From contig NZ_LDCP01000004.1 of the NCBI RefSeq assembly GCF_001021555.1, positions 124,001-188,000 of the forward strand: a stretch of 64,000 bases of DNA, written 5' to 3'. A program made the position numbers and the translations under genes. The first letter of the stretch is position 1. The number at the start of each line of letters is the position of its first letter. The DNA is from Aurantiacibacter marinus (GTDB lineage: Bacteria > Pseudomonadota > Alphaproteobacteria > Sphingomonadales > Sphingomonadaceae). Below the pieces are notes generated by a model. That model did not search any database, was not told the origin of the DNA, and saw only the letters and a program-made list of their open reading frames with translations. Positions 8,888 to 17,406 of the stretch are shown here, one piece after another.

Positions 8888-9898
8888 TCAGCCCCAATCC
8901 AGCGTGCGGCGCACCGCTGCTTCGATGGCTGGCGGGCCGGGAACGTAGGCGCGTTCAAGTTCCGGCGCGAAGGGAATGGGCGTGTGCGGCGCGGTGACGC
9001 ATTCGGGCGGAGCATCAAGGCTGCTGAAAGCCTTTTGCGCGACCAGGGCGGTTATGTCGGTGGCAACGCTGCAACGCGGCGGGCTTTCATCCACCACCAC
9101 CAGCCGGCCTGTCTGTTCAACGCTGTCCAGAATGGCCTCTTCATCGAGCGGGCTGGTGGTGCGCGGGTCTATTACATCGCAGCCGATACCTTCCTCCGCC
9201 AGCTTGTCCGCTACCTTCTCGGCGAAGCTGACCATGCGGCCCAACGCGACAATCGTTACATCGCCGCCTTCACGCGCCATGCGGGCGTGACCGAACGGCA
9301 CACGGTGGAGGCCTTCGGGCACTTCGCCCTTCTTACCGTAAAGCGCCTTGTGTTCGAAGAACATTACCGGGTCATCACCGTGCAGCGCCTCGTTCATCAG
9401 GCCCTTGGCATCGGCGGGCGTGGTGGGCAGCACCACTTTCAGGCCGGGAATTGCGGTGAGCAGATTGTAAAAGGCTTGGCTGTGCTGCGCGGCGGAATTC
9501 ATACCTGCGCCATAGATCAGCCGCACCACCACCGGGCAGCGCGCCTTACCGCCGAACATGTAGCGGAACTTTGCGATCTGGTTGATCAGCTGATCACCGC
9601 ACACACCGATAAAATCAGCGAACATCAACTCTGCCACAGGGCGCATTCCGGCCAAAGCCGCGCCAGCCGCCGCGCCGATAATGGCGCTTTCGGAAATGGG
9701 CGTGTCGATTACCCGTTCAGGGCCGAATTTGCCGATCAGGCCGGTGCTGGTGCCCCAGATGCCGCCAATGGCTTCCTGCCCGCCAGCAGTGCCCGCCCCG
9801 CCCGCGACGTCTTCGCCCAGCAGAATAACGCTGGGATCGCGCTCCATCGCATCGTGAAGCGTCTGGTTGATCGCTTCGCGTATGTTCATCACGGCCAT
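8888..9898 (-). CDS. 2-oxoacid/acetoin dehydrogenase E1 component, beta subunit
   Basis: This 336-residue transketolase-type beta subunit pairs with the E1-alpha subunit encoded just upstream. The start at 9898 gives MAVMNIREAINQTLHDAMER; a second ATG three codons on is possible. Typical E1-beta features are LLGEDVAGGAGTAGG, PISESAIIGAAAGAALAGMR and VVVDESPPRCSVATDI. With E1-alpha and E2 it would decarboxylate a 2-oxoacid, or cleave an acyloin or diketone, to an acyl-CoA. The order alpha-beta-E2 without E3 resembles acetoin dehydrogenase operons. Placement in a Rieske/SDR cluster suggests a C-C cleavage step in the pathway (inference). Confidence 0.9.
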   Translation of the reverse strand: MAVMNIREAINQTLHDAMERDPSVILLGEDVAGGAGTAGGQEAIGGIWGTSTGLIGKFGPERVIDTPISESAIIGAAAGAALAGMRPVAELMFADFIGVCGDQLINQIAKFRYMFGGKARCPVVVRLIYGAGMNSAAQHSQAFYNLLTAIPGLKVVLPTTPADAKGLMNEALHGDDPVMFFEHKALYGKKGEVPEGLHRVPFGHARMAREGGDVTIVALGRMVSFAEKVADKLAEEGIGCDVIDPRTTSPLDEEAILDSVEQTGRLVVVDESPPRCSVATDITALVAQKAFSSLDAPPECVTAPHTPIPFAPELERAYVPGPPAIEAAVRRTLDWG

Positions 9899-9912
9899 AT
9901 CAGCGCGTTCCC

Positions 9913-10884
9913 TCAATATGCCGCATAGACATCTTCCTCGATTTGCGACGGATCGCATTTCTCGGCCTCTCGCGCCTCATCGACTGCTGCGTCGATCAAG
10001 GCTGTGACTTCTTCGTCGATGGCATCGAGCTGTGCCAGGTCGAGCATCTCATCTGTGGCTTCATGCGCGCGGAATATCTTCAGGGCGTCACGCTCCTCTC
10101 GCAGCCGGTCGACTTCACCCTTCGCCCGGTATCGCTGCGGATCGCCTTCGAAATGTCCGTAGAAACGCTCTGTATCGAGCTCAATCGCAGCGGGTTTTCC
10201 GCTCCCGCGCACGTGATCGAGCAGTTCGGCCATCGTTTCAAAAGTGTCGTAGAAATCGCAGCCATTGGCGCGCCAGACTTCCATGCCGAACGCCTTGGCG
10301 CGGCTGGCGATATCCCTGTCGGTCGCCACGGCGTATTTGTCGCCGGTGTGTTCCGAATAGTGGTTGTTCTCGAACACGAAGATGGCTGGCACGCTTATCA
10401 CAGCAGCCATGTTCATGGCCTCGAACGTGGTGCCTTGATTGCACGCCCCATCACCCGAAAACGCAATCGCGACCTTACCCTTGCCCTCTGCCCGCGCAGC
10501 AATCGCAGCACCCACAGCTTGCGGTGCGCCCGCGCCGACAATGCCATTCGCGCCGAGCATTCCGATGGAGGTATCGGCAATATGCATGGAGCCGCCGCGC
10601 CCTTTGCAAAGGCCGTCGCGGCGGCCGTAAATCTCTTTCATCATCGCCTTCACATCGCATCCCTTGGCTATGCAGTGTCCGTGGCCGCGATGGGTGGACA
10701 CGATCATGTCATCATTATCCAGATGCTCGCACACGCCCACTGCGGCGGCTTCCTGCCCTGCGTAAAGATGTGTGAAGCCGGGGATTTCACCCTTGGCGAT
10801 TTCTTCGTGCAAGCGTTCTTCAAATTGGCGAATTGTGGCCATGCGGCGATAGGCGCGGAGCAAGCCATCTTGCGAATATTGCAT
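9913..10884 (-). CDS. 2-oxoacid/acetoin dehydrogenase E1 component, alpha subunit
   Basis: This is the 323-residue thiamine-diphosphate-binding E1-alpha. The TPP motif begins at FSGDGACNQGTTFEAMN and ends at ENNHYSEHTG. The RGHGH and GRGGSMH segments are typical of the acetoin/pyruvate dehydrogenase alpha family. Its ATG overlaps the Rieske stop in a TGATG junction, which makes translational coupling very likely. It works as a heterotetramer with E1-beta. The sequence does not tell whether a 2-oxoacid or an acyloin is the substrate. Confidence 0.9.
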   Translation of the reverse strand: MQYSQDGLLRAYRRMATIRQFEERLHEEIAKGEIPGFTHLYAGQEAAAVGVCEHLDNDDMIVSTHRGHGHCIAKGCDVKAMMKEIYGRRDGLCKGRGGSMHIADTSIGMLGANGIVGAGAPQAVGAAIAARAEGKGKVAIAFSGDGACNQGTTFEAMNMAAVISVPAIFVFENNHYSEHTGDKYAVATDRDIASRAKAFGMEVWRANGCDFYDTFETMAELLDHVRGSGKPAAIELDTERFYGHFEGDPQRYRAKGEVDRLREERDALKIFRAHEATDEMLDLAQLDAIDEEVTALIDAAVDEAREAEKCDPSQIEEDVYAAY

Positions 10885-12227
10885 CAGATATCCCCCTCGC
10901 CCGGGCCATTATTGCCGTAGATGTAATCGCTCAGCGTTCGGTGGAAATGGCGCAGGCGGATCTCCTGATCGCCCAGCCAAAGCCCTTCGAAAGCTTCACT
11001 GCGCATCCCCGCCTGCACGTGCGGCAGGTTGAACGCATCCTGATCGAGCACTTGCCCGATAGTCTTGTCACCATGCCTGAAGATCTGATGCCGCACGCGT
11101 TCGGGCCATTTCTCCCCCTCGGGCACCAGCTCGAACATCCAGATGTCATAAAACATCTTGTTCGGATCGGTCGGGTGAGGCCGCTGGCGGAACATCATCA
11201 CGTCATCCGAATGCACGTTCAGCGAAACATTGGGGAAGATTGTGTAGTGATAATCATCCGTCAGCTGTTCGTCATTCAGCTCTGAATAGTCCTTGCCCTG
11301 CTCCGGCCCGTTCTCCCGCTTGAACTTCTGCAGAGCCTCCCGAATACCGCTGATCGGGCCTTCATATTCAGCCGGGTCCATTCCGGCAGCTTCCATCATT
11401 CCGGCGATCAGCGGCGGCATAATGGATGGCAATTGCACGCGCGGGCTGACGGCGGCGAAGGGGATGAGATAGCGGTTGTGCTTGTCGTAGCAGTCATACT
11501 GCACGTTCACATCGTCCAGATACCACTTCAGCTGCGGGTGAATGCCCTGGACGTGGTAGGTTTCACTGAAGGCATCGACGCTGGCCTTCCAGTTGCAATC
11601 CCATTCCACCGTCACATCGCGCGTCCACGCCATGCGTTCCATATGGTATGGGTTCAGATGTTGCGGAATGACACCGAGGTAATCCAGCAAAGGCTCAATA
11701 TCGGAGTCGAGAGAGAACCACACGAAGCTGCCCCATTCGTCCGCCTTAACGGGCTTCACCCGGCCACATGGCGGCGCGCCTTGCGGAAAAGTCTCTCGGT
11801 CCGGAATGTGGAGCAGCTTGCCTTTCGAAGAATAGGCCCAGTGGTGATAGCTGCACCTGAAAACACCGTCTTCCTCGGCAACCGAACCCAGCCCTTCTTC
11901 GGGAATCAGTCGGTTTCCGCGGTGCAAACAGACATTGTAGAAGCCGCTGACAGAGCCATCCTTCTGCCGCACCAGCAGCACGGATTCCTTGCCGATATTG
12001 GTGCAGATGTAATCCCCTGCCTCAGGAATATCATCCGAACGCCCACCGAGCAGCCAGGTCTTGGTCCACACCCGGTCCCATTCCAGCTGCATGAACTCTT
12101 TCGAGGTGTAGCGTTCTGCCGGAATCAAATCATGGCCAAGGTCCGGATCGGGCGCCTTTTCAATGGGCGTGCCACCGGGCACAGCCTCGGCCGCGCGCTT
12201 TATTGTCTGCTGGCGTTTCACATCCAT
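10884..12227 (-). CDS. Rieske non-heme iron oxygenase, large subunit (2)
   Basis: This 447-residue oxygenase alpha subunit shares its type with the gene at 5448-6800. The Rieske cluster ligands are CLHRG and CSYHHW. The iron site DAFSETYHVQGIHPQ has the E-x2-H-x4-H pattern. The C-terminus QEIRLRHFHRTLSDYI resembles the other protein's EARLRHFHVELDRYI, so the two are paralogues that have diverged widely, and each sits in a separate transcription unit. It is coupled to E1-alpha by a one-base overlap. No reductase or ferredoxin is nearby. It probably hydroxylates a different intermediate from the first Rieske protein (inference). Confidence 0.92.
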   Translation of the reverse strand: MDVKRQQTIKRAAEAVPGGTPIEKAPDPDLGHDLIPAERYTSKEFMQLEWDRVWTKTWLLGGRSDDIPEAGDYICTNIGKESVLLVRQKDGSVSGFYNVCLHRGNRLIPEEGLGSVAEEDGVFRCSYHHWAYSSKGKLLHIPDRETFPQGAPPCGRVKPVKADEWGSFVWFSLDSDIEPLLDYLGVIPQHLNPYHMERMAWTRDVTVEWDCNWKASVDAFSETYHVQGIHPQLKWYLDDVNVQYDCYDKHNRYLIPFAAVSPRVQLPSIMPPLIAGMMEAAGMDPAEYEGPISGIREALQKFKRENGPEQGKDYSELNDEQLTDDYHYTIFPNVSLNVHSDDVMMFRQRPHPTDPNKMFYDIWMFELVPEGEKWPERVRHQIFRHGDKTIGQVLDQDAFNLPHVQAGMRSEAFEGLWLGDQEIRLRHFHRTLSDYIYGNNGPGEGDI

Positions 12228-12251
12228 GACGGGAAGCCTGTCGCCTTTCTT

Positions 12252-13013
12252 CTAAAAATGCGTGTTCTTAGTGAAGCCGCCATCGACGACCAGATGCGAA
12301 CCGTTGCACCAGCTTGCCGCCGGACTGGCGAGAAAGCCGACAGCGCGGGCGATTTCCTCAGGTTTACCGAAGCGGCCTTCAGGCTGCTTGCGGATGAGCG
12401 ACTGGTAAAACTTCTCCATCGCGCCTTTCAGCATTTCCCAATTGCCGCCTTCAAATTCTACCGGGCCGGGCGACACCACATTCACGCGGATACCGTCCTT
12501 GCCGTGGGCAAGACCAAGCTGCTTGCCATAAGTGATGAGCGAGGCCTTCAGCGCGTTGTAGCCTTGCGGCCCGCCCATATCCTCCAGCGCAGAGGTTGAC
12601 GCGATCAGCACGATCGAGCCGTGCTTGCGCTCTATCATGCCTTCGATCACTGCATCGACAGCGCGGACAGGGCCCATCACATCGACCTTGAAGTTCTTTT
12701 CCCAGTATTTGAGGCTGCCCAGACCGCCAGAGGCGGAGGTGACGGGGACAAGAATGTCCACACCGTCCAGCTCTTCATCGGCCCATTCCATCCAGGCTTT
12801 GAACTCATCGCCATCGGTGACGTCGCAGCCTTTGCCGATGACCTTGGTTTCGTACTTCTTCAGATTGGCCACCGCGTCCTTGACGGAATCGTCATTGCGG
12901 GCGGTGATCGCCACGTCGCAGCCTTCCCGCGCAAACAGTTCTGCAATCGCGTAACCGATGCCGCGCGCGCCGCCGACGACGATGGCCTTCTTGCCTTTAA
13001 GTCCCAGATCCAT
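12252..13013 (-). CDS. Short-chain dehydrogenase/reductase (1)
   Basis: This 253-residue NAD(P)-dependent SDR has the cofactor-binding motif GGARGIG near residue 14 and the catalytic YNALK. The Ser appears in LIASTSALEDMGG. The ribosome site AGGAAGG precedes the ATG at 13013. It would interconvert an alcohol and a ketone in the pathway. It lies second in the leftward operon, four bases after the preceding SDR and 24 bases before the Rieske gene. The usual NNAG motif is replaced by PVTSAS, so it is a divergent member of the family. Confidence 0.9.
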   Translation of the reverse strand: MDLGLKGKKAIVVGGARGIGYAIAELFAREGCDVAITARNDDSVKDAVANLKKYETKVIGKGCDVTDGDEFKAWMEWADEELDGVDILVPVTSASGGLGSLKYWEKNFKVDVMGPVRAVDAVIEGMIERKHGSIVLIASTSALEDMGGPQGYNALKASLITYGKQLGLAHGKDGIRVNVVSPGPVEFEGGNWEMLKGAMEKFYQSLIRKQPEGRFGKPEEIARAVGFLASPAASWCNGSHLVVDGGFTKNTHF

Positions 13014-13017
13014 GCTT

Positions 13018-13782
13018 TTACGCCTTCCTCAATCCTCTGAATTCGGCAGCATTGGGCAAACGGCCCAACTGCGCCCCGCCAGAAACCTGCACGGTTTCCC
13101 CGGTGGTGAAACAATCATCGGCCAGTAGCCAGCAGGCGGCAGATGCAACTTCGTTTGGCAGCACAGCGCGCCCTTCAATCGGCACATGGCCGAGATATAA
13201 TCTGGTCAATGCCGGATCGGCAAAGATCGCCTCTGTCATCGGCGTTTGCGAGAACCCCGGCGCAACTGCATTCACGCGAATGCCGCGCTCTCCCAGCTCA
13301 ATTGCCGCCACGCGCACCAATTGCTCAAGCGCCGCCTTGGCACAGCTGTAAGATGTCAGCCCGGCCCCGGCGAGCGATGCAGTGACAGAGGAAAACAGCA
13401 CAACGCTGCCACCATCGGGCATTGCGAGAATTGCATGCTTCAGGAGCAGCGCATTGGCAGTGAAATGCATTTCCATCTGATCTTCGATCTGCTCGCGTGC
13501 GATCCGCGAAATCCCGCCCGCGCAAGTCGTGCCAGCCGCATTGACCAGCAGATCGAACGGGCCAGCCGCATCGCACATCGCCTGAATGGACGCCTCGTCA
13601 CGCATGTCGCAAACAACATGCGCACCGCCCAGCCGTTCAGCCAGAGAGCGCACTGCCTCCTCGCTCCGCGCAGCGACTGTCACATGGCACCCCTCATCAG
13701 CAAGGCGCAACGCCACAGCTTCGCCCAGTCCACCCGGACTGGACGCGCCGATCACCAATGCTTTCTTGACGCCAAAGCTCAT
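13018..13782 (-). CDS. Short-chain dehydrogenase/reductase (2), first gene of the leftward operon
   Basis: This 254-residue classical SDR has the motif GASSPGGLGE, an NAAG-type motif in LLVNAAGTTCAGG, and the catalytic YSCAK. It uses NAD(P)H to act on an alcohol/ketone pair. It is the first gene of the unit that runs through SDR, Rieske, E1-alpha, E1-beta and E2. A palindromic operator starts 39 bases upstream of its ATG and overlaps the stop codon of the next SDR. The promoter is therefore internal and under the same control as the rest of the cluster. Confidence 0.9.
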   Translation of the reverse strand: MSFGVKKALVIGASSPGGLGEAVALRLADEGCHVTVAARSEEAVRSLAERLGGAHVVCDMRDEASIQAMCDAAGPFDLLVNAAGTTCAGGISRIAREQIEDQMEMHFTANALLLKHAILAMPDGGSVVLFSSVTASLAGAGLTSYSCAKAALEQLVRVAAIELGERGIRVNAVAPGFSQTPMTEAIFADPALTRLYLGHVPIEGRAVLPNEVASAACWLLADDCFTTGETVQVSGGAQLGRLPNAAEFRGLRKA

Positions 13783-13820
13783 GCGAGCACCCTAGGACAT
13801 GCCGCACCATCTGCAAGAAA

Positions 13821-13842
13821 AAAGTCAGACATGATTGTTTTA
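13821..13842. promoter_or_regulatory. Palindromic operator O2 (putative TetR site)
   Basis: Arms AAAGTCA and TGTTTTA flank the centre GACATGAT. It matches 13 of the 15 defined positions of the shared motif. It overlaps the stop codon (13840-13842) of the SDR at 13840-14595 and lies 38 bases upstream of the SDR start at 13782, so it would control the leftward operon. Confidence 0.5.
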
Positions 13843-14595
13843 TGGCCGGATGTAGGCCCCGTTGTCGATCAGATATTCGCCGCCCGTCAGGAAGCGCGCA
13901 TCGTCACTGCACAGGAACACGATCAGGCTGGCCACATCCGATGGCGCGCCGATTGCGCCTGCAGGCAGCACACCGGAATCCACTGCCTGTTCTTCACCCG
14001 GACGACCCATCGCGCCCTGTATCATCGGTGTTTCAATGGCGGAGGGGTGGAGAGTATTGCAGCGAACCTTATATCCCTTGTCCTGACAGTGGATCGCCAG
14101 CGATTTGCTCATGGAGCGTACCGCGCCCTTGGCCGCAGAATAGGCGAAGAAGGGCGGGAAGCCTTGATGGCTGGCGGTCGAACACATGTTGATGATCGAT
14201 CCATTCTCGGACTTGGATAGCAGTGGCAGGCCCAGCTTGCAGCCAAGGAACACACCCTTGCACATAATGTCCATAGTCCGGTCGAATTGCTCGTCCGTCG
14301 TCTCTTCCGGATCAGCCACGACGACTATGCCGGCATTGTTGACGAGAATATCCAGCTTGCCATGATCCGCAGCAATCCGGGCAAACACGGCTTCCCAGTC
14401 TGACCGGGAGGACACGTCATGCTTCATCGCGACAGCCGTATCGCCAATCGCGTCGGCAACAGCCTTCGCCGCATTTTCATCAATATCGGTCACGTAGACA
14501 TGCGCGCCCTCTGCCGCGAGCTGCATGCAGTCCTGCTTGCCCAGTCCTGACCCGCCCCCGGTTACCAGCGCGATGCGATTTTCCAGCTTACCCAT
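13840..14595 (-). CDS. Short-chain dehydrogenase/reductase (3)
   Basis: This 251-residue SDR has the motif GGGSGLGK, NNAG in ILVNNAGIVVVA, and the catalytic YSAAK. It resembles hydroxysteroid and cyclohexanol dehydrogenases of the SDR class, which oxidise cyclic secondary alcohols with NAD. This similarity is a recollection of the family and has not been tested by search. The ATG at 14595 has the ribosome site GGGAGA. It is divergent from the TetR gene across an operator-bearing interval, and it may read through into the next leftward operon. Confidence 0.9.
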   Translation of the reverse strand: MGKLENRIALVTGGGSGLGKQDCMQLAAEGAHVYVTDIDENAAKAVADAIGDTAVAMKHDVSSRSDWEAVFARIAADHGKLDILVNNAGIVVVADPEETTDEQFDRTMDIMCKGVFLGCKLGLPLLSKSENGSIINMCSTASHQGFPPFFAYSAAKGAVRSMSKSLAIHCQDKGYKVRCNTLHPSAIETPMIQGAMGRPGEEQAVDSGVLPAGAIGAPSDVASLIVFLCSDDARFLTGGEYLIDNGAYIRP

Positions 14596-14653
14596 TTCTA
14601 TTCTCCCGTTGATTTATTTGACTGCGCTGTTCGCTAGTCGTTATGGAACTTGC

Positions 14654-14675
14654 AAAAGCAGACACATCTGCTTTT
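14654..14675. promoter_or_regulatory. Palindromic operator O3 in the tetR/SDR divergent promoter
   Basis: This is a perfect inverted repeat, AAAAGCAGA and TCTGCTTTT around CACA. It ends 11 bases before the TetR start and lies 58 bases upstream of the divergent SDR. Perfect symmetry next to the regulator's own gene is what an autoregulatory TetR operator should look like. It shares the AAAAnCA and TGnTTTT arms with the three other sites. Confidence 0.7.
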
Positions 14676-14686
14676 TTCGTAGATTG

Positions 14687-15358
14687 ATGAAGGCCATGCC
14701 TACCCAAAAGATACCCTCCCCCGGCAAGACTGCCAGCATCGGCAGTGCGCGACAACTGATCGAACCGACGGCGCAGGCGTTGAAGAGCGCGAAAACACGC
14801 TCGCGTCTGATCGACGCCACGATCCGGTGCCTGGTCAAATTCAGCTATGCCGATACCACGACGCCGAAAGTGGCGGAGGAAGCCGGGCTGTCGCGCGGCG
14901 CCATGCTGCATCATTTCGAAAACGGTCGGCAGCTGATGCAAGCCACGCTGGTAGAATTGCACCGCAAGCGCCTGCGCGCGTTTCGCCGGGCTGCTGGCAC
15001 GCTTGATCACGATGCGCGCACGCTGCTCCATGCCTATTGGGACCAATTGTTGCGCCCGAACTTCATCGCGTTTCAGGAACTCGCCAACGCATCGCGTACG
15101 GACAAGGAACTGGCCGCAGTGCTGGAACCGGTTCGCCGCGAATTCGACGAACGCTGGCACGAATTGGCGATCGAGCTTTTCCCCGAGTGGGCGGACGATC
15201 TGGCGGCATTCAAAATTGCGCTGGCGCTGACGCAGAATACGCTGGAAGGCATGGCGCTTAACCGGGTGACGCACGGCATCGACGAAGAGACGATTTCTCT
15301 GGTGCTGGATCATCTGGAAAAGGTCATCCTTGATCTTCGTCCCGACCGCAGAAGCTGA
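14687..15358 (+). CDS. TetR-family transcriptional regulator
   Basis: This 223-residue regulator has its helix-turn-helix in TTPKVAEEAGLSRGAMLHHF, preceded by a basic N-terminal arm, and an all-helical ligand domain behind it. The start is taken at the ATG at 14687; a second ATG at 14696 is also possible. Longer in-frame forms would cover the operator and the neighbouring promoter. It is divergent from an SDR, with a perfect palindrome between them. The same half-sites occur at three further promoters, so it is the best candidate for the repressor of the whole catabolic region. Its ligand is probably a pathway substrate or CoA ester (inference). Confidence 0.9.
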   Translation: MKAMPTQKIPSPGKTASIGSARQLIEPTAQALKSAKTRSRLIDATIRCLVKFSYADTTTPKVAEEAGLSRGAMLHHFENGRQLMQATLVELHRKRLRAFRRAAGTLDHDARTLLHAYWDQLLRPNFIAFQELANASRTDKELAAVLEPVRREFDERWHELAIELFPEWADDLAAFKIALALTQNTLEGMALNRVTHGIDEETISLVLDHLEKVILDLRPDRRS

Positions 15359-15361
15359 CAC

Positions 15362-16090
15362 TCAGCCGCGGCGCTGCCCCCACGCTATGCCGCGTCGCAA
15401 AAGCTTATAAAATACCGGATAATTCCAGGCACATCGCTCCGGATGCGGATAAAATGGCGCCACCGGCATAAGGTCATAATGGCCGCGGCAATGGCCCAGA
15501 GTCAGATAGAGCACAGCCCCTTTCCCCACTGGGCGCTCATACAGAACCGGCACCTCGGCTTCATCCCATTCACGGTCGCCGAAATCTGGACAGGTGCCTG
15601 TGAAACTTGTGTGGAGCAGCGTTTTGAAGTCCGCCGTTTTACGGGTCAGGTAAAGCTCATCAACGACCGAGAAATCGCGCAAGCCTCTGGTCATTTCATG
15701 ATCGCTGTCCGTGACTTTGACCTTGTATGGACCGATCGGCGGATGGCCGGTGAACTGCGTGCCCAACAGCTTCATGAAGTCCGGCGCTTCATCAGGCGTT
15801 TCGACTTCGCCATTCTCGCCAAAGCGCAGGATGGAATTTGTGCCATGCAGGGCCAGCCAGCGTCCGCCTGCGCGCAGCCAATCAGACAGGACCGCGACTT
15901 CCTCCGGCTCGGGCACCAGGTCGCAGGTATAGGTTATAAGCAGGTCCGCCTGCCGGATAAGGCCTGTATCGGAATAATTCGCTGCCACGCTGGTGCGCAG
16001 CTCCGGCTGCTCGGCCAGCAGCTTGAGCAGTTCCAGCCGGGCAAAGTCGATATCGTGATATTTCCCAGCCGCCACCAGATGCACTTTCAC
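15362..16090 (-). CDS. ThuA-like (class I glutamine amidotransferase fold) protein
   Basis: This 242-residue protein has the ThuA-type pattern: an opening strand KVHLVAAGKYHDIDF, a central WLRAGGRWLALHGTNS, a YLTRKTADF-type segment, and a late strand GKGAVLYLTLGH. ThuA proteins share the amidotransferase fold and are linked with sugar and glycoside metabolism, but no reaction is firmly known. The chosen start is a GTG at 16090 with ribosome site GGGAGA six bases upstream; an in-frame ATG at 16117 has no such site. It converges with TetR, ending three bases apart. It is divergent from the CoA-transferase, with operator O4 between them. Confidence 0.75.
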   Translation of the reverse strand: MKVHLVAAGKYHDIDFARLELLKLLAEQPELRTSVAANYSDTGLIRQADLLITYTCDLVPEPEEVAVLSDWLRAGGRWLALHGTNSILRFGENGEVETPDEAPDFMKLLGTQFTGHPPIGPYKVKVTDSDHEMTRGLRDFSVVDELYLTRKTADFKTLLHTSFTGTCPDFGDREWDEAEVPVLYERPVGKGAVLYLTLGHCRGHYDLMPVAPFYPHPERCAWNYPVFYKLLRRGIAWGQRRG

Positions 16091-16155
16091 CTGATTTCTC
16101 CCGCTCTTTTGAACCATCGTACCATCTCACCTTGCACTTCGGACATTCCTGCCGC

Positions 16156-16177
16156 AAAAACAAGCATGACTGTTTTT
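16156..16177. promoter_or_regulatory. Palindromic operator O4 (putative TetR site)
   Basis: Arms AAAAACA and TGTTTTT flank the centre AGCATGAC, matching all defined positions of the shared motif. It ends 14 bases before the CoA-transferase ATG and lies 65 bases upstream of the ThuA-like GTG, so a bound repressor could close both divergent genes. Confidence 0.65.
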
Positions 16178-16191
16178 TTAATGAGGAATTC

Positions 16192-17406
16192 ATGACCGCA
16201 GCCGGAGCCGGAAAAGGCCCTTTAAAGGGGGTCCGCGTCCTCGATCTCACCAGCGTGCTGATGGGACCATACACGACGCAGATCTTCGCCGATCTAGGGG
16301 CGGATGTGATCAAGGTAGAGGCTCCCTCTGGCGACACCACACGCTCCTTGCCCCCGGGGCCAGCGGATGATTGCGGCGCCATGTTCATGAACGTCAATCG
16401 CGGCAAGCGCAGCCTTGTGCTTGACCTGAAACAGGCAAATGCACGTGAAGCCTTGCTGCGCATGGCGGAAGATGCCGATGTCTTCATCCACTCCATGCGC
16501 GCCAAGGCAATGGGCCGGCTCGGCCTGTCCTATGCCGAGCTGAAAGCACGCAATCCTAAGATCATCTACGCCAATTTGTACGGCTATGGCCGTGAAGGGC
16601 CTTATGCCGATTTCCCGGCCTATGATGATATCGTGCAGGCCGCATCGGGCATTGTCGATCTGCAAGCTTCGCTTTCGGGAGGGGAGCCGACTTATCTGGC
16701 GACAGTCGTGGCGGATAAGGTGGCGGGCCTGACCGCCGCCTATGCCGTAATGGCCGCCCTGTTCGAGCGGGAGCGGAGCGGGCGCGGGCAGGAAATCGAA
16801 GTGCCAATGTTCGAAACACTGGCGTCATTTTCCATGGTGGAGCATCTGTGCGGCGCCTTGTTCGATCCGCCAATCGGCCCGACCGGCTACGCCAGGGCGC
16901 TTTCGCCGGAGCGCAAGCCTTACCGCACCAAAGATGGCTACATTGCGGTGATGATCTACAATGATCGTCACTGGAGCAATTTTTTTGACGCCATCGGCAA
17001 TCCTGAATGGTCCAAAGACCCGATGTTTGCATCACTGCGGTCGCGCACGCAGAATATCACCAAGGTGCTCGGCCAGCTTTCCGAAGTTCTGGCGCAGCGC
17101 ACGACTGACGAATGGATGGACTTGCTGACCAAGGCGCAGTGCCCGGCGATGCCAGTCCGCTCCATCGATGATCTGATCGACGATCCGCATCTTGAAGCCG
17201 TTGGTTTCTGGCAGCGCTTCGAGACACCGGACGGTCTGGTCCGCATGCCCGGCGTTCCTGTGCGCTTTTCGGAAACGCCCGGACAAGCTGGCAGGCCTGG
17301 CCCAAGGCTCGGGTCAGACAGCCGCGATGTCCTCAGTGAAGCAGGGTTCTCCGAAAGCGAGATTGACGATCTGGTGGTGCCGTCAAAAGGCGGTCAGGCC
17401 CTATGA
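16192..17406 (+). CDS. Family III CoA-transferase (CaiB/BaiF type)
   Basis: This 404-residue CoA-transferase moves CoA between carboxylic acids through an aspartyl-CoA intermediate. The start at 16192 gives MTAAGAGKGPLKGVRVLDLT; the site TGAGGA is just upstream, and the longer form from 16132 would run through the operator. Typical elements are FADLGADVIKVE near the N-terminus, YDDIVQAASG, and the likely catalytic Asp in TVVADKVAG. It would activate a pathway acid for the acyl-CoA dehydrogenase and thiolase-type steps. Its last 13 bases overlap the 3' end of the antisense DUF35 gene. Confidence 0.92.
   Translation: MTAAGAGKGPLKGVRVLDLTSVLMGPYTTQIFADLGADVIKVEAPSGDTTRSLPPGPADDCGAMFMNVNRGKRSLVLDLKQANAREALLRMAEDADVFIHSMRAKAMGRLGLSYAELKARNPKIIYANLYGYGREGPYADFPAYDDIVQAASGIVDLQASLSGGEPTYLATVVADKVAGLTAAYAVMAALFERERSGRGQEIEVPMFETLASFSMVEHLCGALFDPPIGPTGYARALSPERKPYRTKDGYIAVMIYNDRHWSNFFDAIGNPEWSKDPMFASLRSRTQNITKVLGQLSEVLAQRTTDEWMDLLTKAQCPAMPVRSIDDLIDDPHLEAVGFWQRFETPDGLVRMPGVPVRFSETPGQAGRPGPRLGSDSRDVLSEAGFSESEIDDLVVPSKGGQAL

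Noticed and set aside
7474-10884. Housekeeping pyruvate dehydrogenase complex
   Set aside because: The genes are coupled to a Rieske oxygenase and SDRs, lack E3 and lie behind a TetR-type operator, so a pathway-specific complex is more likely.
15443-16195. 250-residue plus-strand frame over the ThuA-like gene
   Set aside because: It is antisense to a protein with clear family features and runs through operator O4.
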